Shown: piece by piece, positions 44,215-53,011 of the stretch | How positions within the stretch are numbered: the stretch's first letter is position 1 | Layout: each line of letters opens with the position of its first letter | Assembly: GCF_014635065.1 (NCBI RefSeq) | Contig: NZ_BMCG01000003.1 | Coordinates: 434,001-498,000 of the forward strand | Reading direction: 5' to 3' | DNA from: Oxalicibacterium flavum | Lineage (GTDB): Bacteria; Pseudomonadota; Gammaproteobacteria; Burkholderiales; Burkholderiaceae_D | Length of the DNA stretch: 64,000 nucleotides | Program-made: the position numbers and the translations under genes | The notes under the pieces: generated by a model | Database searches by the model: none | Told to the model about the DNA's origin: nothing | What the model saw: only the letters and a program-made list of their open reading frames with translations

Positions 44215-44820
44215 CTATTTCTTGAACCACCACTTGTCCCACTCCTCCACCAGCGCCGCCAGCCTGTCATAGCCGCGCCTGCCCGGATGCGCGCCATCGT
44301 CGGCGCGTGCTTCGTCCAGCCAGTGTGCATCGTCGCGCAGCGCCTGCCATACCGATAGATAGGGAATCCCACATTCCGCGGCATGGAGGGCGAATTGCCG
44401 GTCCAGTTGCGCGATGCGTTGCAGGTGCGCGTCGTCGGGCATTGGCGGTGGCCCGACCGCGAGGACCGCATAACGCGACGCGGCTTCCTGCAAGATGATG
44501 CGGAAGTTGGCGATGCTTTCCGCTTCCTCGATGCGGCGCGTGCCGTTCTCCATCATGGTGTCGTTGACGCCGAAGGAAAACACGGCGTGAGGCACGCACC
44601 CGGCAGGCAGGCGCGCCGTGCATTCGGCCAGCCAGCGCGTGGCGATGTCGCGGCTGGTGTTGCGGCGAATGCCGAGGTTGTAGTGGGTGAGCCTGAATCC
44701 GTTCGCGACGGCGCGTTGCGCCAGCCGTCCGGCCCAGCCGAGGCAGAGCGGGTCGCCGGTGCCCTGCACGAAGGAGTCGCCGATGAAGCAGATGCGGTGG
44801 TCGTCAGGCTTTTGCGACAT
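44215..44820 (-). CDS. SGNH/GDSL-family hydrolase
   Basis: The 201-residue protein has the SGNH set: GDSF near the N-terminus (FIGDSFVQGTGD, about 12-23), Asn in FGVNDTMMENG, and Asp-x-x-His in DDGAHPGRRGYDR near the C-terminus. These act as esterases or lipases on lipid or sugar esters; the substrate is unknown. The ATG at 44820 was chosen, since the longer ORF adds an unconserved segment overlapping the NlpC/P60 gene. It lacks a signal peptide and so probably acts in the cytoplasm. Confidence 0.82.
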   Translation of the reverse strand: MSQKPDDHRICFIGDSFVQGTGDPLCLGWAGRLAQRAVANGFRLTHYNLGIRRNTSRDIATRWLAECTARLPAGCVPHAVFSFGVNDTMMENGTRRIEEAESIANFRIILQEAASRYAVLAVGPPPMPDDAHLQRIAQLDRQFALHAAECGIPYLSVWQALRDDAHWLDEARADDGAHPGRRGYDRLAALVEEWDKWWFKK

Positions 44821-44839
44821 GCGGCGGCCTTCCGTAAAT

Positions 44840-45343
44840 TCAGTCGAAATAGGTGCGCGCCATTTCGAAGCGCGGCGCGAAATAGACGTTGTCCATGCGT
44901 TCGATGCGCACGCGGCCGCGACTCGACGGCGCATGGATGAAACGGCCGTCGCCGATATAGACACCCACGTGCGAGAACGGCCGGTTCAGCGTGTTGAAGA
45001 AGACCAGGTCGCCGGGGCGCAGCGTGCGCGGATCGATCTCGCGGCCGCGGCGCGCGATGTCGGCGGCGCTGCCGGTGATCCGGATGCCGACCGCCTTGCC
45101 GTAGATGTACGACACCATGCCGCTGCAGTCGAGGCCGGCTTCCGGGTTCTTGCCGCCGAACTGGTAGCCGATGTCGATCAGGCCCATCGCGTAGAGCGCG
45201 ACCTCGTTGCCTTTCTCGCTGACGGGTTGCGGTTCGTAGAGGATGGGCTTGACCTTGGCGCGCCGGGTCGGTGCCGGCGTACCGCAGGCGGCGAGCAGGG
45301 CGACGGAAGCCAGCGCGAGGACGAGTCCGCGCCGGCCGTTCAT
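44840..45343 (-). CDS. NlpC/P60 (C40) family lipoprotein
   Basis: The 167-residue precursor has a lipobox (LALASVALLAACG; Cys about residue 20) and an NlpC/P60 peptidase domain. The catalytic Cys lies in LDCSGMVSYIYG and the His in NRPFSHVGVYIGDGRFIHAPSSRG. Such enzymes cut peptides in peptidoglycan stems at the inner side of the outer membrane. The ATG at 45343 has a CGGAG ribosome-binding site; an upstream ATG two bases from the next gene's stop was rejected. It is translated right after the aminotransferase gene. Confidence 0.88.
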   Translation of the reverse strand: MNGRRGLVLALASVALLAACGTPAPTRRAKVKPILYEPQPVSEKGNEVALYAMGLIDIGYQFGGKNPEAGLDCSGMVSYIYGKAVGIRITGSAADIARRGREIDPRTLRPGDLVFFNTLNRPFSHVGVYIGDGRFIHAPSSRGRVRIERMDNVYFAPRFEMARTYFD

Positions 45344-45366
45344 GATCGGCTCCGGCCCCTGCATCG

Positions 45367-46569
45367 TCAGTGGCCCAGCGAGGTCAGCACGTCGGACAGC
45401 AGCGCCAGCATCTGGTCGAGTTCTTCCTTGCTGACGTTGAGCGACGGCATGAAGCGCAGCAGGTCCGGGCGGGGCGAGTTGAGCAGCAGGCCGAAGGGCT
45501 CGAGGTCGCGTGCGCGATCGACGATCTGCGGGCCGATGTCCTTGCCGAGCTGCAGTGCACGCAGCAGGCCTTCGCCACGTTCGCCGGCCAGGCCGTGCTT
45601 GTCCGACAGCTTGAGCAGTTCCTGGCTCAGGTAGGCGCCCTTGTCCTTGACCGATTGCAGGAAACCCGGCGCCAGCAGTTCGCGCGCGATGGCGACGCCG
45701 ACCGCGGTCATGACCGGGTTGCCGTTGTAGGTGCCGCCCTGTTCGCCGGCTTCGAAGACGGCGACTTCCTCGCGCGCCAGCAGCGCTGCCAGCGGCACGC
45801 CGCCGCCGATGCCCTTGCCGAGCGTCATGATGTCGGGCTCGATGCCGGACAACTGGTAGGCGAACAGGTCGCCGCAGCGGCCCATTCCGGTCTGTACTTC
45901 ATCGACGATCAGCAGCAGGTTGCGCTCCTTCGTCAGCGTGCGCAGTGCCTGCATGAATTCGCGCGTGGCGGGGATCACGCCGGCTTCGCCCTGCACCGGT
46001 TCCAGCATGACGGCCACGGTCTTGTCGGTGATGAGCTTCTCGACGCTGGCGATGTCGTTGAGCACGGCCTTGTGGAAGCCCGGCACCTGCGGCGCGAAGA
46101 TGGTGTCCCAGCCGGCCTTGCCGCTGGCCGACATGGCGGCGATGGTGCGGCCGTGGAAGCTGTGGTCGAAGGTGATGATCTCGTAGCGGTTCTCGCCGGC
46201 GGCGTTCTTGTTGACCTTGCCCCATTTGCGCGCAAGTTTGAAGGCACCTTCGTTGGCTTCTGCGCCGCTGTTGGCGAAGAACACGCGGTCGAAGCAGGAG
46301 TTGTCGGTCAGCAGCCTGGCCAGTTCAATCGACGGTTCGTTATAGAAAGCCGGCGACGGATTGATCAGCTTCTTCGATTGCGCTGCCAGCGCATCGTGGA
46401 TGCATTGCGGCGAGTGGCCGAGGCAGTTGACGGCCCAGCCCTGCAGGTAGTCGAGGTAGCGCTTGCCGTTATTGTCGGTCAGCCACATGCCGTCGCCCTC
46501 CACGAAAACGAGCGGCGGACGGTTGGTGATGACCATCAGTTTATCGACGGCATACTGGCTGAATTCCAT
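45367..46569 (-). CDS. argD: acetylornithine/succinylornithine-type aminotransferase
   Basis: The 400-residue class III PLP aminotransferase has the PLP Lys in [17 protein letters not shown] and the acidic PLP site [15 protein letters not shown]. The N-terminus begins [27 protein letters not shown]. It fits ArgD, which makes N-acetylornithine in arginine synthesis, but succinylornithine or ornithine transaminases cannot be ruled out. The ATG at 46569 was chosen, because the ORF upstream is not conserved. It lies upstream of the NlpC/P60 gene on the same strand. Confidence 0.82.
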   Translation of the reverse strand: MEFSQYAVDKLMVITNRPPLVFVEGDGMWLTDNNGKRYLDYLQGWAVNCLGHSPQCIHDALAAQSKKLINPSPAFYNEPSIELARLLTDNSCFDRVFFANSGAEANEGAFKLARKWGKVNKNAAGENRYEIITFDHSFHGRTIAAMSASGKAGWDTIFAPQVPGFHKAVLNDIASVEKLITDKTVAVMLEPVQGEAGVIPATREFMQALRTLTKERNLLLIVDEVQTGMGRCGDLFAYQLSGIEPDIMTLGKGIGGGVPLAALLAREEVAVFEAGEQGGTYNGNPVMTAVGVAIARELLAPGFLQSVKDKGAYLSQELLKLSDKHGLAGERGEGLLRALQLGKDIGPQIVDRARDLEPFGLLLNSPRPDLLRFMPSLNVSKEELDQMLALLSDVLTSLGH

Positions 46570-46660
46570 TGCGGGTGCTCCTGAGCGAAAGATGACGATT
46601 GGATGACAAAGCGCCGTGATTGTTCGCGACGCGTGAAACAAAAACAGACAAACAGTAAAC

Positions 46661-46691
46661 GAAAAAAAAGCCACAGGATGCTCCTGTGGCT
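46661..46691 (-). terminator. Rho-independent terminator after the ferredoxin reductase gene
   Basis: On the minus strand AGCCACAGGA / TCCTGTGGCT pairs around GCA and is followed by a long T run (the A run at 46662-46669 on the plus strand). It ends the gene at 46837-47874. Confidence 0.85.
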
Positions 46692-46836
46692 CGATGATCG
46701 GCAAAAGCCTAGGCGCAGGGCATCCGGTGTGGCGGGATGGCGCGGCGTCGCAAGGCTTGGGCGGTCGATTTCATGCGGAAATAGTAAGGCGTTTTGCCGC
46801 GAGCGTCAAAACCTTTCGTGGACGCGGGCCTTGGCG

Positions 46837-47874
46837 TTAGCCGATCATGCCCTTGTGCAGATCCGCTTCCGAGGTGAAGGCGTCGGCATAGAATTCGTCG
46901 CGCGGCAGGCCGCAGACCTTGCTGAAATCGTCCTGGGCTGCTTCCACCATGGCTGGCGTGCCGCAGGCATAGACCTGGTGGCCGGACAGGTCGGGCAGGT
47001 CTTCCATCACGGCACGGTGCACGAAGCCGGTACGGCCCTGCCAGCCGTCTTCCGGCAGCGCGTGCGAGATCACCGGCACGTAGCGGAAGTGCGGCAACGT
47101 GCGCGCCCACTCCTCGCACAGCGCGTGCATGTAGAGGTCGCGCGGGCGGCGGCCACCCCAGTACAGCAGCATCGGTCGTTCGCTGCGTTCGTAGATGGCT
47201 TGCTCGACGATGGCCTTGATCGGCGCGAAGCCGGTGCCGGACGCCAGCAGCACCATCGGCTTGCGCGAATCCTCGCGCAGGAAGAAGGTACCCTGCGGTC
47301 CCTCGAAGCGCAGGATCTCGCGTTCCTTCATGACGTTGAATACGTGATCGGTGAACAGTCCGCCGGGCATGTGGCGGATGTGCAGCGTCAGGTGTTCGTC
47401 GGAATGTGGTGCGTTGGCCAGGCTGTAGCTGCGGCGCTTGCCATCCTTCAGCAGGAATTCGATGTACTGGCCGGCGCGGTACTGCAGGCGTTCGTTGGCC
47501 GGCAGCTGCAGCGACAGTACCATCACGTCCTCGCCGATCCGTTCCATCTTCACCACGCGCGACGGCAGCTTCTTGGTCGGGAATTCACCTACGCCGAGCA
47601 CCTCGCGCGATTCAATGACGAGATCGGTATAGGGTTTGGCGCAGCAGAACAGGGCGAAGCCCTTGGCTTCGTCGGCGGCCGACAGCGCGCGCTCCTGATG
47701 TGGGCCGTGATGCACGTCGCCTTCGAGGACGCTGCCGCGGCAGGTGCTGCAGGCGCCGTTCTTGCAGCCGTAGGGCAGGCCGATGCCGGCGCGGATCGCG
47801 GCATTCAAAATGGTTTCGTCGGCTTCGCAGGGAAACTGCCGGCCGCTGGGCTTAACGGTAACTTGGAACGTCAT
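46837..47874 (-). CDS. ferredoxin-type reductase (CDP-6-deoxy-delta-3,4-glucoseen reductase-like)
   Basis: The 345-residue protein has an N-terminal plant-type 2Fe-2S domain: Cys pattern in CKNGACSTCRGSV (about 37-49) and LFCCAKP (about 74-80). An FNR-like module follows, with FAD site RRSYSLAN (about 150-157) and NAD site LASGTGFAPIKAIVEQ (about 216-231). Such enzymes pass electrons from NAD(P)H to a partner; the name ascD is often attached, but the partner is unknown here. The start codon is only 12 bases from the divergent epimerase gene. CAGGA precedes the ATG. Confidence 0.85.
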   Translation of the reverse strand: MTFQVTVKPSGRQFPCEADETILNAAIRAGIGLPYGCKNGACSTCRGSVLEGDVHHGPHQERALSAADEAKGFALFCCAKPYTDLVIESREVLGVGEFPTKKLPSRVVKMERIGEDVMVLSLQLPANERLQYRAGQYIEFLLKDGKRRSYSLANAPHSDEHLTLHIRHMPGGLFTDHVFNVMKEREILRFEGPQGTFFLREDSRKPMVLLASGTGFAPIKAIVEQAIYERSERPMLLYWGGRRPRDLYMHALCEEWARTLPHFRYVPVISHALPEDGWQGRTGFVHRAVMEDLPDLSGHQVYACGTPAMVEAAQDDFSKVCGLPRDEFYADAFTSEADLHKGMIG

Positions 47875-47879
47875 ACAAT
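47852..47879 (+). promoter_or_regulatory. candidate promoter for epimerase gene inside divergent pair
   Basis: TTAACG (47852-47857), 16 bases and TACAAT (47874-47879) predict a transcription start on the ATG at 47887. The promoter overlaps the start codon of the divergent ferredoxin-reductase gene. If correct, the transcript is leaderless. Confidence 0.5.
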
Positions 47880-47886
47880 CCTGAAC

Positions 47887-48771
47887 ATGCAAACTCATTA
47901 CAACCATGCGGGACACGCGCTCGGCAAGCCGCGCCTGCTGATAATCGGCTGCGGCGACGTCGGCCTGCGCATCGTGGCGCTGCTGCGCGGTCGCTACCGC
48001 ATCTTTGCCGTGACCACGCAGCGCGAACGCATGCAGACGCTGCGCGATGCCGGGGCGATTCCGCTGCTGGCCGATCTGGACCGGCCGGCCACGCTGGCGC
48101 GCCTGGCGCAGCTGGCACCGACGGTCCTGCATCTGGCGCCGCCGCAGCCGGAAGGCGCGATCGATCGCCGCACCCGCCACGTGACCGCCATTCTACCCGA
48201 GCGCACCACGCTGGTTTATGTCAGCACCTCGGGCGTCTATGGCGATTGCGGCGGCGCGCTGGTGGACGAGACGCGTCCCGTTCAGCCGCGCAATGCGCGC
48301 GCGGTGCGCCGTGTTGACGCTGAACGCTCCCTGCGTGCCTGGGCGCGCCGCTCCGGTTCGCGGCTGGCGATCGTGCGCGTGCCCGGCATCTATGCCGGCG
48401 ACCGCCTGCCGCTGGAACGCCTGCAGAAGGGGATTCCGGCGCTGGCTGAAGCGGACGACGTGCATACTAACCACATCCACGCCGACGATCTGGCGCGCAC
48501 TGTGGTGGCCGCCATGCGGCGCCTGCAGCCACAGCGCATCTATCACGCCGTTGACGATTCGGACATGAAGATGGCCGACTACTTCGATGCAGTGGCCGAT
48601 GCCCACCGTCTGCCGCGCCCGCCGCGCCTGCCGCGCGACCAGTTGCAGGCGCAGGTCACGCCGGCCATGTGGTCCTTCCTGACGGAGTCCCGCCGTCTTT
48701 CCAATCGCCGCCTCAAGACCGAGCTTGGGGTGCGCCTTCAATATCCTACCGTGGCAGACGGTTTGGCCTGA
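47887..48771 (+). CDS. NAD-dependent epimerase/SDR (YeeZ-like)
   Basis: The 294-residue protein has the Rossmann glycine motif IIGCGDVGLRIVALLRG (about residues 19-35) and a catalytic-type YVSTSGVYGDCGG (about 110-122). It matches YeeZ-type SDR proteins whose substrate is not known. No Shine-Dalgarno precedes the ATG at 47887. It starts 12 bases from the divergent ferredoxin-reductase gene, so the two probably share regulatory sequence. The chosen start fits the glycine motif; an upstream extension was rejected as it would overlap the other gene. Confidence 0.82.
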   Translation: MQTHYNHAGHALGKPRLLIIGCGDVGLRIVALLRGRYRIFAVTTQRERMQTLRDAGAIPLLADLDRPATLARLAQLAPTVLHLAPPQPEGAIDRRTRHVTAILPERTTLVYVSTSGVYGDCGGALVDETRPVQPRNARAVRRVDAERSLRAWARRSGSRLAIVRVPGIYAGDRLPLERLQKGIPALAEADDVHTNHIHADDLARTVVAAMRRLQPQRIYHAVDDSDMKMADYFDAVADAHRLPRPPRLPRDQLQAQVTPAMWSFLTESRRLSNRRLKTELGVRLQYPTVADGLA

Positions 48772-49067
48772 TTTTCTTTTCTTATCGTTAAATAGGTGTT
48801 AAATGCACGCCGTCTTTTGGTGCAAAATTCTCGATATATTGCAATTTGGTAATTCATCGCGAAAATCTGTGTTTTATTCAAAAAGATTGTGCGATGACGT
48901 ACTTCCAGCAGTATTTTTTGATCGTAAAGTCATTGTTTCTAAATGATTTTTTAAAGAATGAGCAGGTGCGGCGATCTGCTCTTAAAAAGTAGCCTGTATC
49001 GGTTTTTCCTGCATCCGATCGAGTGATAATTCGGTTTTTACGTATGAAAATGACGCTAAATTCGATT

Positions 49068-49095
49068 TTGCACGTGGTTAAGATTCCGTTAGAGT
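49068..49095 (+). promoter_or_regulatory. candidate promoter of the TerC-family gene
   Basis: TTGCAC (49068-49073), 16 bases and TAGAGT (49090-49095) make a plausible promoter, giving a leader of about 185 bases. AT-rich sequence upstream offers other options, and the start point is not certain. Confidence 0.45.
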
Positions 49096-49286
49096 GTGCT
49101 CCACCTACCCATCAGAGGAGCACAACAAAAAGGACAGCGATGTAGAACAGGAGCCATTACCCGGATCGCATGAAAACGCCGGTTGCCGTTCACCTCCGGG
49201 CAATCGTCAGATAAACGTGCTGGCAGGCAAGTCCCTCCAGTTGCCGGATGTGCACAGGTGCGCATTCAACTCACTTCGAGAGAATT
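49096..49286 (+). promoter_or_regulatory. structured leader with start-stop codon pair
   Basis: A hairpin GTGCTCC-N14-GGAGCAC (49096-49123) is followed by AAGGA, five bases, then ATG-TAG (49140-49145), a start codon next to a stop. Further on TTACCCGGA and TCCGGGCAA can pair across about 30 bases. TerC-family genes are often under Mn2+-responsive yybP-ykoY riboswitches or a terC RNA motif, but I do not see the yybP-ykoY core. A metal-sensing or uORF-controlled leader is inference. Confidence 0.55.
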
Positions 49287-50090
49287 ATGGAATTTTTACA
49301 AGTCTTTACTACGCCGGAGGCATGGATCGCACTGGCAACCCTGACGATGCTGGAGATTGTGCTCGGCGTCGATAACATCATCTTCATTTCCGTGCTGGTT
49401 GACCGTCTGCCCAAGCACCAGCAGCAACGCGGCCGCATCATCGGTCTGGGCCTGGCGATGGGTACCCGTATCCTGCTGCTGCTGAGCTTGTCCTGGATGA
49501 TGGGACTGGTGGAGCCGATCTTCACGCTTGGCAGCATGGGCTTCTCGGGGCGCGACCTGATCCTGTTCTTCGGTGGCTTGTTCCTGCTCTACAAGGCGCT
49601 GGTCGAGATCAAGGAATTGATGTCCGGCAGTCACGAAGAAGAGGAAGAAAAAGGCGGCGCTGCAGTCAAGAAAGCCACCTTCGGTATGGTTCTCCTGCAG
49701 ATCGCCATCATCGACATCGTGTTCTCGCTCGATTCGGTCATCACGGCAGTGGGCATGGTCAAGGAAGTCGAGATCATGATCGTCGCCATCATGATCGCCG
49801 TCGGTATCATGATGTTCTCGGCCAAGGCCATCGGCGAGTTCGTCAACAAGTACCCGAGCATCAAGATGCTGGCGTTGTGCTTCCTGGTCATCGTCGGTGC
49901 GGTGCTGATCGCCGAAAGCCTCGAGTTCCATATCCCGAAAGGCTACATCTACGGTGCAATGGGCTTCTCGCTGATCGTCGAACTGTGCAACATCCGCATG
50001 CGTCGCAAACATGAGCTGTCGATTTGCGATGTCCGCGAAGAGGACTTGCCGGCAGGCGCCAAGCCTGGCCAAGAGCCGGTCAATGTCTGA
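49287..50090 (+). CDS. TerC/Alx-family integral membrane protein
   Basis: The 267-residue protein has about seven membrane helices. The TerC signature ATLTMLEIVLGVDNIIFISVLVDRLPKHQQQ (about residues 18-48) and the later IIDIVFSLDSVITAVGMVKE (about 150-170) carry the acidic pairs thought to bind divalent cations. Alx-type members export Mn2+. An acidic loop (SHEEEEEKGG) separates the halves. The ATG at 49287 follows GAGAGA; a GTG-start ORF was rejected because of its unconserved N-terminus. Its expression may be set by the long leader. Confidence 0.9.
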   Translation: MEFLQVFTTPEAWIALATLTMLEIVLGVDNIIFISVLVDRLPKHQQQRGRIIGLGLAMGTRILLLLSLSWMMGLVEPIFTLGSMGFSGRDLILFFGGLFLLYKALVEIKELMSGSHEEEEEKGGAAVKKATFGMVLLQIAIIDIVFSLDSVITAVGMVKEVEIMIVAIMIAVGIMMFSAKAIGEFVNKYPSIKMLALCFLVIVGAVLIAESLEFHIPKGYIYGAMGFSLIVELCNIRMRRKHELSICDVREEDLPAGAKPGQEPVNV

Positions 50091-50155
50091 TCGAGTGGGA
50101 GACTGTTTCGACAGTCTCTCCGGAGTGGGCGGTGAAACCGCATCGCGCTGAAATC

Positions 50156-50186
50156 AAAAAAGGAACCTTCGGGTTCCTTTTTTGTT
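50156..50186. terminator. bidirectional terminator
   Basis: AAAAAAGGAACC / GGTTCCTTTTTT pairs around TTCG, between the convergent TerC-family gene and the secretion ATPase gene. Confidence 0.88.
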
Positions 50187-50235
50187 TGGGGTGCGACGCG
50201 GCCAGGTGCGGCGGATGGTGTCAGGTCAACACATG

Positions 50236-52074
50236 TCAGGTCAAGGCAGACGTCACCTTCAGCACTTCTTCCACGGTGGTGGTGCCTTCCACGATCTTCA
50301 GCGCGCCGGCCAGGCGCAGCGGCTTCATGCCGTCGGCAATGCTTTGTTTGCGCAGGGCATGGATGTCGGTTTCGGCCTGGATCATTTTCGAGAAAGGCTG
50401 GCTGACCGTCAGCAGTTCGTACAGGCCGGTGCGGCCGCGATAGCCGGTCTGGCGGCATTCGGGGCAGCCGACCGGACGATAGATGGTGGCCGGTTTGGGA
50501 ATGTCCCAGTCTTCCACCAGGCTGTGCCAGACCTCGTTGCTGATTTCGCCATCGGGCGACTTGCAATGCACGCACAGGGTGCGCGTCAGGCGTTGCGCCA
50601 TGATGCCGATCAGCGTGGATTCCAGCAGGTAGTAGGGCACGCCGAGTTCGAGCAGTCGCATCACGGCGGACGGCGCGTCGTTGGTGTGCAGCGTCGATAG
50701 CACGAGGTGGCCGGTCAATGCGGCCTGGATCGCCATCTCGGCGGTTTCCAGATCGCGGATCTCGCCGACCATGATGATGTCCGGGTCCTGCCGCATCAGT
50801 GCGCGCACGCCATCGGCGAACGAAAGGTCGATGCCGTGCTGTACCTGCATCTGGTTGAACGAGCCTTCGACCATTTCGATCGGGTCCTCGACCGTGCAGA
50901 CGTTGACTTCGCTGGTCGCCAGCGCCTTGAGCGTGGTGTAGAGCGTGGTGGTCTTGCCCGAGCCGGTCGGGCCGGTGACGAGGATGATGCCGTGCGGCCG
51001 CGTGGTGAGCTGGTCCCAGCGCGCCGCGTCGTCGGGTGGAAAGCCGAGTTCCGGCAGCGACTTGACCACCACGTCCGGATCGAAGATGCGCATCACGAGC
51101 TTTTCGCCGAAGGCGGTCGGCAGGGTGGACAGGCGCAGTTCGATTTCCTCGCCGCTGTTGGTGCGGGTCTTGATGCGGCCGTCCTGCGGACGGCGTTTTT
51201 CGATCACGTCCATGCGGCCCAGCAGCTTGATGCGCGCGGTCATCGCGATCATCACGGTCGGCGGCACCTGATAGACCTGATGCAGCACGCCGTCGATGCG
51301 GAAGCGGATCGCGCAGAGTTCTCGCTTGGGTTCGAGGTGGATGTCGGAGGCGCGTTGCTCGAACGCATACTGCCAGAGCCAGTCGACGATGTTGATGATG
51401 TGCTGGTCGTTGGCGTCGACCTGCTTGTGGTTGCCGAGCTCGACCAGTTGTTCGAAGTTGCTGCGCAGCGCGGCATCCTGGCCGTTCTGCTGTTTGGCGC
51501 CCTTGATCGATTTGGCGAGCGCAAAGAACTGCGTCGTGTATTGCGCGATGTCGAGCGGGTTGGCGATCACCAGCTTCACCGAGCGGCGGCTGATCTTGGC
51601 GATCTCGGCTTCCCATTCGGTGGCGAAGGGTTCGCAGGTGGCGACCACCAGTTCGTTGGTCGTCATCTCGACCGGCAGGATATGGAAGCGCGTCGCATAG
51701 GACGACGACATGACGTCGGCCACGCGCGTGAAATCGATCTTGAGCGGGTCGATGCGGAAGAAGGGCAGCTTGACCTTGCCGGCCAGCCATTCGGTCAGCC
51801 AGTCGAGCGTCAGCGGACGATGCGGCGGCGCGGCGGACTTGAGCTTGCACTGCGCGACCGCCACCAGCGGATGCATGGCGACGCTCGCATTCTTGTGCAG
51901 CACCTGTGCCTGCGTATAGAGCGACTTGACCTCGTCCTTGGCGACGATGCCATCCGCCAGCAGCCAGCTGAAGATGGTCTGAAGGTCCAGCCGCTGCGGG
52001 CCGGAGCGCGCCTTGGGCTGCAGGGCAGGTTTGTCGGCGGCGGTGGGTTGTGAAGCTGCGGAGGCGGCGGGCAT
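50236..52074 (-). CDS. GspE/PilB-family secretion ATPase
   Basis: The 612-residue protein has the hexameric secretion ATPase parts. There is an N-terminal docking domain (about 1-200), a Walker A VTGPTGSGKTTTLY (about residue 350 onward) and Asp box TVEDPIEMVE. The His box is LSTLHTNDAPSAVMRL and the zinc-type Cys set is CVHCKS...CPECRQTGYRG. Such ATPases power type II secretion or type IV pili. No other secretion or pilus gene adjoins it. The start at 52074 is the only reasonable one. Its separate location suggests a stand-alone copy. Confidence 0.85.
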   Translation of the reverse strand: MPAASAASQPTAADKPALQPKARSGPQRLDLQTIFSWLLADGIVAKDEVKSLYTQAQVLHKNASVAMHPLVAVAQCKLKSAAPPHRPLTLDWLTEWLAGKVKLPFFRIDPLKIDFTRVADVMSSSYATRFHILPVEMTTNELVVATCEPFATEWEAEIAKISRRSVKLVIANPLDIAQYTTQFFALAKSIKGAKQQNGQDAALRSNFEQLVELGNHKQVDANDQHIINIVDWLWQYAFEQRASDIHLEPKRELCAIRFRIDGVLHQVYQVPPTVMIAMTARIKLLGRMDVIEKRRPQDGRIKTRTNSGEEIELRLSTLPTAFGEKLVMRIFDPDVVVKSLPELGFPPDDAARWDQLTTRPHGIILVTGPTGSGKTTTLYTTLKALATSEVNVCTVEDPIEMVEGSFNQMQVQHGIDLSFADGVRALMRQDPDIIMVGEIRDLETAEMAIQAALTGHLVLSTLHTNDAPSAVMRLLELGVPYYLLESTLIGIMAQRLTRTLCVHCKSPDGEISNEVWHSLVEDWDIPKPATIYRPVGCPECRQTGYRGRTGLYELLTVSQPFSKMIQAETDIHALRKQSIADGMKPLRLAGALKIVEGTTTVEEVLKVTSALT

Positions 52075-52145
52075 GTCAGGAACCGGAAGTCGACAATGCC
52101 GTCGATGCTATCACAGCCTTTCGCGCGTTCCGGCGCAGTGTTGCG

Positions 52146-52994
52146 CTATTGCTGCGTCTGCCAGGACTTGATGCCGTTGACCCAGGATTTGGCCGGCAGC
52201 CGGGTGGCCTCCTTGATCTGCGCGGCGCGTTCGTAGAGCGCGGGGAAGTCGAGTGTCGGCGTTCGATTGAAGGCGATCGCGATGACGTTGCCATCGTGGA
52301 CCTCGGGCAGCGAGATCACGGTGTCGAAGGCATAGTGCATCGCGCTCAGGTTCTTTGCATAGCTCGGATGGTCACCGAACAGGTTGACGGTCATGATGCC
52401 GTCCGGCGTCAGGCAGGCGGCGCACGCCTTGTAGAACTCTGGCGTGTCGAGCACCGGGCCGCGCGCGGTGGCGTCGTAGAGGTCAACCTGCAGCGCATCG
52501 ATGGTGCCGTGGTGTTCCGCGTCGTTGACGTAGTCCAGCGCATCCATCTCGATCACGTTGAGCCGCTCGTCGTTGGGTGGCAGCTTGAACATGGAGGCGC
52601 AGATCGCCAGCACGGCGGGATTCAGTTCGACCGCCGTTACGCGTGTCTCGGGAAAGCGGCGATAGGCGAACTTGGTCAGTGCGCCGGTGCCCAGCCCAAG
52701 CTGCACGATGTGGCGCGGCTGGTCGTTGAACAGCATCCACGCCATCATCTGCTGCGCGTATTCGAGCTCGATCCAGTCCGGTTTGCTGATGCGCATCGCG
52801 CCCTGTACCCACTCGGTGCCGAAATGCAGGTAGCGCACGCCGAACTGTTCGGACAGCGTGACCGGCGCATAGCGCGGCTTGCGCGGCTGCGGCGTCGCCA
52901 GTTGCTTGAGGCTGGACAGCGTGGCGGTCTTCTTGCGGGCGGGGCCGGCCTTGGAGTTGGCGTCGGCTTCGATGGATTTGCGTTTGATCAGCAT
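52146..52994 (-). CDS. spermidine synthase-like protein
   Basis: The 282-residue protein has the aminopropyltransferase-type Rossmann core HIVQLGLGTGALTKFAYRRFPETRVTAVELNP (about 95-126). The DALDYVNDAEHHGTIDALQVDLYDA strand follows. An unusual basic N-terminus (about 1-45) is present. True spermidine synthases have extra catalytic Asp/Tyr residues that are not obvious, so it may be a methyltransferase relative. It lies 17 bases after the glycosylase gene on the same strand and may form an operon with it. The start ATG is at 52994. Confidence 0.7.
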   Translation of the reverse strand: MLIKRKSIEADANSKAGPARKKTATLSSLKQLATPQPRKPRYAPVTLSEQFGVRYLHFGTEWVQGAMRISKPDWIELEYAQQMMAWMLFNDQPRHIVQLGLGTGALTKFAYRRFPETRVTAVELNPAVLAICASMFKLPPNDERLNVIEMDALDYVNDAEHHGTIDALQVDLYDATARGPVLDTPEFYKACAACLTPDGIMTVNLFGDHPSYAKNLSAMHYAFDTVISLPEVHDGNVIAIAFNRTPTLDFPALYERAAQIKEATRLPAKSWVNGIKSWQTQQ

Positions 52995-53011
52995 GAATCG
53001 TTTCAGGAATG

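Larger units (their letters stand above)
48772..49286. other. AT-rich intergenic region and long leader of the TerC-family gene
   Basis: The 515 bases hold no gene. The first 300 are AT-rich. They include a hairpin GAGCAG-N10-CTGCTC at about 48958-48979 flanked by A/T runs. The last 190 form the structured leader of the TerC-family gene, annotated separately. Confidence 0.55.

Noticed and set aside
49096-49286. Canonical yybP-ykoY manganese riboswitch upstream of the TerC-family gene
   Set aside because: The position fits, but I could not find the conserved GGGGAGUA-type core, so only a structured leader is claimed.
50236-52074. Part of a full type II secretion or pilus cluster
   Set aside because: No gsp or pil genes lie on either side in the window, so only a lone ATPase is annotated.
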